From positions 1 to 11,052 of the forward strand of contig JANYEO010000157.1 of the NCBI GenBank assembly GCA_025363025.1: DNA of 11,052 nt, written 5' to 3'. A program made the position numbers and the translations under genes. Positions within the stretch are counted from its first letter, which is position 1, and each line of letters opens with the position of its first letter. The DNA comes from Opitutia bacterium. GTDB lineage: Bacteria > Verrucomicrobiota > Verrucomicrobiia > Opitutales > JANYEO01. Of this stretch, positions 7,863 through 11,052 are shown piece by piece. The notes beneath the pieces were generated by a model that did no database searches, had not been told where the DNA came from, and saw nothing but the letters and a program-made list of their open reading frames with translations.

Positions 7863-8645
7863 TTATTCTTTAAACGCTGTTGTTTGAGATTTTTCAAGAC
7901 CGCGTGTGTGGGTGATTTTTTTGAGACTTTGCAATGGCTTAGTAATATAAGCCATACCTTTGCAAAATAATCTTAGCGCCTGGTAATGTATGAGTAAAAT
8001 TGTTTTAAGGGCAACTAAAGGATGCCTCCAAAAAGCACGCCGCAGATTCTGCATGGTTAAAGGAGAAAAAGTACCGATTAAAGATGTAATCAACTGTTTT
8101 TTCTCATTGATATCATAATAATCAATCCAGATACTAAGCCTCTCCATGGTAAGATCAAAACGGAATTTATAAGTTCCATTTCTTTCCAAAAAAGGAGAAA
8201 CATGAAAAACTTTCTCTGCAACCAACCAATGATCAGGCGTAAGAGGGGAATGATCGGGATTGGCGCATAAATAACTATGCTGTTCACCAAATGTGTTATG
8301 AACTTCACATAAAACAGCTCTTAAATGATTAATATCATCGAGACAGAGATAGAAACTTACAGGATTAAATACATAGCCCAAAACTCTAGGCATCGCAACT
8401 AGCACAATATTTTGAATTTTTGAACTTAAGTTGTAGTTGGCTAATATATTTCTGACCCAATGAATCGGATCCGTTCCGTTGCGTTCGCCCACATCCTTAG
8501 CATGAAACCGCGCAAGGCATCCCGGAAGCCTTGGCGCAGGCAATGGAATAGCAAGGTAATAAACCCCATACTCAAACGTGTTCTCCTTGGGGAAAATCCG
8601 TCTATGCATAACCTTAGCTGTATAAATTTTTGGCTCAATCACCAT
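7863..8645 (-). CDS. DUF1365 family protein
   Basis: A 260-residue protein of the DUF1365/COG3496 family. Characteristic stretches are the start IYTAKVMHRRIFPKENTFEY (7-26), VLGYVFNPVSFYLC (88-101), EVHNTFGEQHSY (114-125) and the KVFHVSPF segment (145-152). The conserved His, Asn and Glu residues could form a polar site, but no catalytic activity is established that I know of. The C-terminal third is basic with a hydrophobic run (about 210-226), consistent with membrane association. The family almost always lies between a COG2907 flavoprotein and a Cfa-like enzyme, as here and in M. tuberculosis Rv0448c, so it probably assists the same lipid modification. Its ATGGTG start overlaps the TGA of the upstream FAD gene by seven bases, indicating translational coupling and fixing this start. 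Confidence 0.92.
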   Translation of the reverse strand: MVIEPKIYTAKVMHRRIFPKENTFEYGVYYLAIPLPAPRLPGCLARFHAKDVGERNGTDPIHWVRNILANYNLSSKIQNIVLVAMPRVLGYVFNPVSFYLCLDDINHLRAVLCEVHNTFGEQHSYLCANPDHSPLTPDHWLVAEKVFHVSPFLERNGTYKFRFDLTMERLSIWIDYYDINEKKQLITSLIGTFSPLTMQNLRRAFWRHPLVALKTILLIHYQALRLFCKGMAYITKPLQSLKKITHTRGLEKSQTTAFKE

Positions 8646-9910
8646 ACTGGGGAAATTCCCATACGTTCTGCCATTTTAACTGCACTGGCAAGGCCATCTT
8701 CATGAAATCCATAACGTTGATACGCCCCACAGAACCAAAAATTATTAAGTCCTTGTATATTATCAATTTGGAACTGATTCATGATTGCCGTAGAATCAAA
8801 AACTGGATGATCAAATATATAATCGTTGTGAACTAATTTGGGATCCGGTTCACGTCCAGGATTGAGGGTTACCAACATCGGTTGATCCGTCTGCAACGGC
8901 TGGAGGTTATTCATCCAGTAGCTTAATGAAAGCTTTGGGTTATTGTCTGATTTACCTTCAGAAAGATAAATCCAACTTGCCCAGGCCTTCTTTCTTTTTG
9001 GCATAAAACTGATATCGCTATGCAAGACTACGCGATTGGCCTGATAGCGAAAAGCCGATAAGATGTTGTACTCTGCATCATTCGGATCTTTAATTAACTT
9101 CAGGGCCTGATCTGCATGACACGCGAAAATAACCTCATTATAAACTGCTTGCTGGCCGCTAGTATCTTCCACAATGACGTGATTACCCTGACGCCATACA
9201 TGCTTAACGCCACGTCCTACATAGATGCGTTCCTTAAAAGGTGCGATCAAGCGCTCTACATACTCACGACTTCCCCCACGAACGGTATACCATTGAGGAT
9301 GATCCTTAATAGTAAATAGCCCATGGTTTTCGAAAAAGCGTGCAAAAGTGGAGACAGGAAATGCTAGCATTTCAGACAGCGGGGTGCTCCAGATTGCCCC
9401 ACCCATTGCCAATAAAAAATATTGGCGAAACCACGGCCCCAGGTTGAGCTCGCTCAAGCACTCCCCTAATGTAAAAGAAGGATCTTTATCTAGATAGTTT
9501 CTACCTTTTTTATTAAAAGTAAAAATATCAATGATCATCCTCCAGAAAGCGGGTCTAAAAAAATTTATTTTTTGAGCAAAAACATGCTTTAAACTTTGTG
9601 TACCATATTCCATCCAACCATTGTTAATACTAGCACCAAAGGACATCTCACTTTCAATAATGCGTACATCCAAATATTCAAAAAGACGCGTTAGTAATGG
9701 ATAGTTATTTTTGTTAAAAACAATGAAACCTGTGTCAACTGGAATAAGTCTTTCTTTGGTTTTAACTTCTATCGTCCGGCTATGCCCCCCAATATAATTA
9801 TTTTTTTCATATACTGTAATTTCATGATGATGGTTTAAAAGCGAAGCTGCTCCAAGGCCAGAAATACCTGTTCCAATTATTGCAATTTTTTTGCGTTCTG
9901 AAATTTTCAT
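8639..9910 (-). CDS. FAD-dependent NAD(P)-binding oxidoreductase (COG2907, amine oxidase-like)
   Basis: A 423-residue flavoprotein. The N-terminal Rossmann motif reads IAIIGTGISGLGAA (9-22), followed by the acidic VYEKN with E35 for the FAD ribose and by GGHSRT (41-46). COG2907 features are PVDTGFIVFN, GAIWSTPLSEMLAFP, the RGGSREYVERL segment and the C-terminal FAD motif FWFCGAYQRYGFHEDGLASA (391-410). In related loci the flavoprotein oxidises or reduces the acyl-chain intermediate made by the neighbouring methyltransferase (for example with Rv0447c/Rv0449c in tuberculostearate formation). I chose the ATG at 9910 because the homologous sequence begins there. The frame stays open to an ATG at 10000, but those 30 extra codons are the antisense of the IS30 remnant plus the leader. 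It is the first gene of a minus-strand operon and overlaps DUF1365 by seven bases. Only 59 bp separate it from the IS30 remnant. Confidence 0.93.
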   Translation of the reverse strand: MKISERKKIAIIGTGISGLGAASLLNHHHEITVYEKNNYIGGHSRTIEVKTKERLIPVDTGFIVFNKNNYPLLTRLFEYLDVRIIESEMSFGASINNGWMEYGTQSLKHVFAQKINFFRPAFWRMIIDIFTFNKKGRNYLDKDPSFTLGECLSELNLGPWFRQYFLLAMGGAIWSTPLSEMLAFPVSTFARFFENHGLFTIKDHPQWYTVRGGSREYVERLIAPFKERIYVGRGVKHVWRQGNHVIVEDTSGQQAVYNEVIFACHADQALKLIKDPNDAEYNILSAFRYQANRVVLHSDISFMPKRKKAWASWIYLSEGKSDNNPKLSLSYWMNNLQPLQTDQPMLVTLNPGREPDPKLVHNDYIFDHPVFDSTAIMNQFQIDNIQGLNNFWFCGAYQRYGFHEDGLASAVKMAERMGISPVW

Positions 9911-9944
9911 TGTTAAAATAAGTGCATAAACTCTACTCAAGGAA

Positions 9945-9973
9945 ATTGTTGCGCGCCCCTTCGGCCCATTCAA
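9945..9973 (-). promoter_or_regulatory. Possible sigma-70 promoter of the FAD-DUF1365-Cfa operon
   Basis: On the minus strand TTGAAT (9973-9968), a 17-base spacer and AACAAT (9950-9945) match the -35 and -10 consensus at four of six positions each. Transcription would begin near 9938, leaving a leader of about 28 bases before the ATG at 9910. The -35 element coincides with the stop codon region of the IS30 remnant, so the insertion element may have supplied half of the promoter. I saw no motif here resembling the ECF sigma-E/ChrR promoters that control related cassettes. Confidence 0.35.
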
Positions 9974-10251
9974 GGGTGAAGTGCAGCACCTGCTGAACAA
10001 GGGGTCAGCTGCAGAAAGACTTCTGTTGGCATTTGATATTTGAGAGATTTGCGAGGGCGATTGTTGAGTTTTTGTTGAATATGATCAAGGGCATTTTTTG
10101 AGATTGCGGTGAAGGGGTTAGATTTCGAAAGTCTTGCCCTGATAAGATTATTGGTACGTTCGTTGAGGCCGCGCTCTCATAAATTGTAGGGATTTGTGAA
10201 GTAGCAGTTGCCGCCAAGGGCCCGCGTGATGGCTTCGTGAACGTAGAATTT
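9970..10251 (-). mobile_element. IS30 family transposase remnant, C-terminal end (right copy)
   Basis: Reading the minus strand from 10251, the frame gives KFYVHEAITRALGG, CYFTNPYNL, a TGA, then ERGLNERTNNLIRARLSK, ISKNALDHIQQKLNNRPRKS and MPTEVFLQL, ending in TGA at 9972-9970. This is the last third of an IS30 transposase, including the WERG-N-E-N-LIR region that holds the catalytic Glu of the DDE triad. The TGA at 10179-10177 sits exactly where the family has Trp, a TGG-to-TGA nonsense change. Upstream the frame is closed again at 10254-10252, and no DDE aspartates are visible. The element is therefore dead, though less decayed than the left copy. It points in the opposite direction to the left copy, so the 3' ends of both remnants face the lipid cassette. 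A 70-codon open frame in another phase here is not a gene. Confidence 0.88.
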
Positions 10252-10403
10252 TCAGTGCCTGATTTGATTTAATGATTCAAGAAGACGACAGGTTTTATAT
10301 TATGAAAATGAACAGTTAATGATTAAGTTTTTAAAATTGATTTTAGCCAAATTTTGGACACAATAAGGGTAGAAGACATAAGTGCCTTAGTGTTTAAATT
10401 TTT

Positions 10404-11052
10404 ATGGATTTAATTTTCAAAAACATTGCAGTCCTTGGAAGTTCAGGGGCGATAGGAGGAGCATTTGTCAGAATTTTATCCGATAAATATCAGAACGCTA
10501 ATATCTATGCATTTTCTCGTACAGTTGGATATCATATTGACTATACGGATGAAGATTCACTGTCAGAAGCAGCAAATTTAGCTTCTAGCCATGGGCCTCT
10601 TGATTTGGTGATAGTCGCTACTGGAGTTCTGCATAATAATGAAATTATGCCTGAAAAATCTATCAAAGAATTATCTGCGGAAAAATTTAATTATATTTTT
10701 CAAGCTAATACAATAGTGCCCGCTCTGATCGCAAAGCATTTTTTGCCAAAATTAAACAAAGACAATGTATCTATATTTGCCGCACTCTCGGCACGTGTCG
10801 GAAGTATATCAGATAATCAACTTGGTGGGTGGTATGCTTATCGGGCTTCAAAAGCAGCACTTAATATGATTATTAAAAATGCTGCTATTGAAATGAGTAG
10901 AATGAATAAAAAAGCAATTATTTTGGGGCTTCACCCAGGATAAGTTGATAGCAATTTATCAAAACCATTTCATCGAAGTATATTAAAAGATCAATTAATT
11001 ACACCGGAAGAATCTGTAAAAAAACTCTTAGCTCTCTTTTCCGGGCTAACTC
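10404..11052 (+). pseudogene. SDR family (C-factor-like) oxidoreductase with in-frame stop, partial
   Basis: The first 179 codons encode most of an SDR enzyme: cofactor loop GSSGAIG (12-18), VATG (71-74), N102, S129 in ALSAR, and catalytic YRASK (Y146, K150). This pattern resembles the C-factor/CsgA-like branch often placed near FAD/DUF1365/Cfa genes. At LHPG (176-179), where relatives continue with T-V-D-T, a TAA (10941-10943) interrupts the frame. The same frame then stays open to the window edge and encodes VDSNLSKPFHRSILKDQL and a helical tail, exactly what should follow. The TAA is thus a nonsense mutation (or sequencing error) within an otherwise well-kept gene. The truncated protein keeps all catalytic residues but lacks the C-terminal substrate-lid region, so it may be unstable. 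A weak promoter candidate is TTGGAC-17-CATAAG (10354-10382). The true end lies outside the window. Confidence 0.8.

Noticed and set aside
9911..10000. Extension of the FAD gene to the ATG at 10000
   Set aside because: These 30 codons overlap the IS30 remnant and precede the Rossmann strand that normally begins the protein; the ATG at 9910 fits the family.
10005..10217. Minus-strand open frame of 70 codons
   Set aside because: It is a different phase of the IS30 remnant; the neighbouring phase carries the real transposase sequence.
1..11052. CRISPR arrays, tRNA or rRNA genes, toxin-antitoxin pairs
   Set aside because: No spaced direct repeats, tRNA-like arms or rRNA sequence were seen on either strand, and no small gene pair matches a toxin-antitoxin family.

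Overview
The window is AT-rich, densely packed accessory DNA from a bacterium, most likely a proteobacterium. The best taxonomic clue is a gene set of the type found in Gamma- and Alphaproteobacteria: FAD oxidoreductase, DUF1365, Cfa-like methyltransferase, DUF3833 lipoprotein, SDR and GPH-type transporter. Decayed IS30 copies, Rpn-type nuclease/transposase genes, nonsense-broken genes and overlapping genes suggest a genome with relaxed selection, as in many host-associated lineages. The order cannot be fixed from the sequence alone.

Layout. (1) Positions 1-1519, minus strand: a sodium:solute symporter cut by the window edge. (2) 1520-2487: a gene-poor stretch ending in the C-terminal wreck of an Rpn/Transposase_31-type gene and a clear intrinsic terminator (2508-2540). 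(3) 2765-3655, plus strand: an intact Rpn-type PD-(D/E)XK protein with an in-frame tandem repeat. (4) 3816-3983, plus strand: a C-terminal IS30 transposase remnant. (5) 3989-9910: the lipid cassette. Its plus-strand arm is DUF3833 lipoprotein then SDR. Its minus-strand arm is FAD oxidoreductase, DUF1365, Cfa-like methyltransferase, then GPH/MFS transporter. The two arms converge and overlap by 46 bp. (6) 9970-10251, minus strand: a second IS30 C-terminal remnant, inverted relative to the first, so the 3' ends of both remnants face the cassette. (7) 10404-11052, plus strand: a second SDR gene of C-factor type, interrupted by an in-frame TAA and running off the window.

How the genes may work together. 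The FAD protein, DUF1365 protein and Cfa-like enzyme form the same trio as Rv0449c-Rv0448c-Rv0447c of Mycobacterium tuberculosis and resemble the oxygen-stress-linked fatty-acid loci of Rhodobacter. In such systems the SAM enzyme acts on the double bond of a phospholipid acyl chain, and a flavoprotein then reduces or further modifies the product. The Cfa-like protein has Ser and Gln where E. coli Cfa has the bicarbonate-binding Cys139 and His266. That favours a methyl-branched (or further processed) lipid over a plain cyclopropane; this is inference. The lipoprotein, SDR and transporter presumably support the same envelope-lipid process. No sigma factor, anti-sigma factor or photolyase, which often accompany these cassettes, is inside the window.
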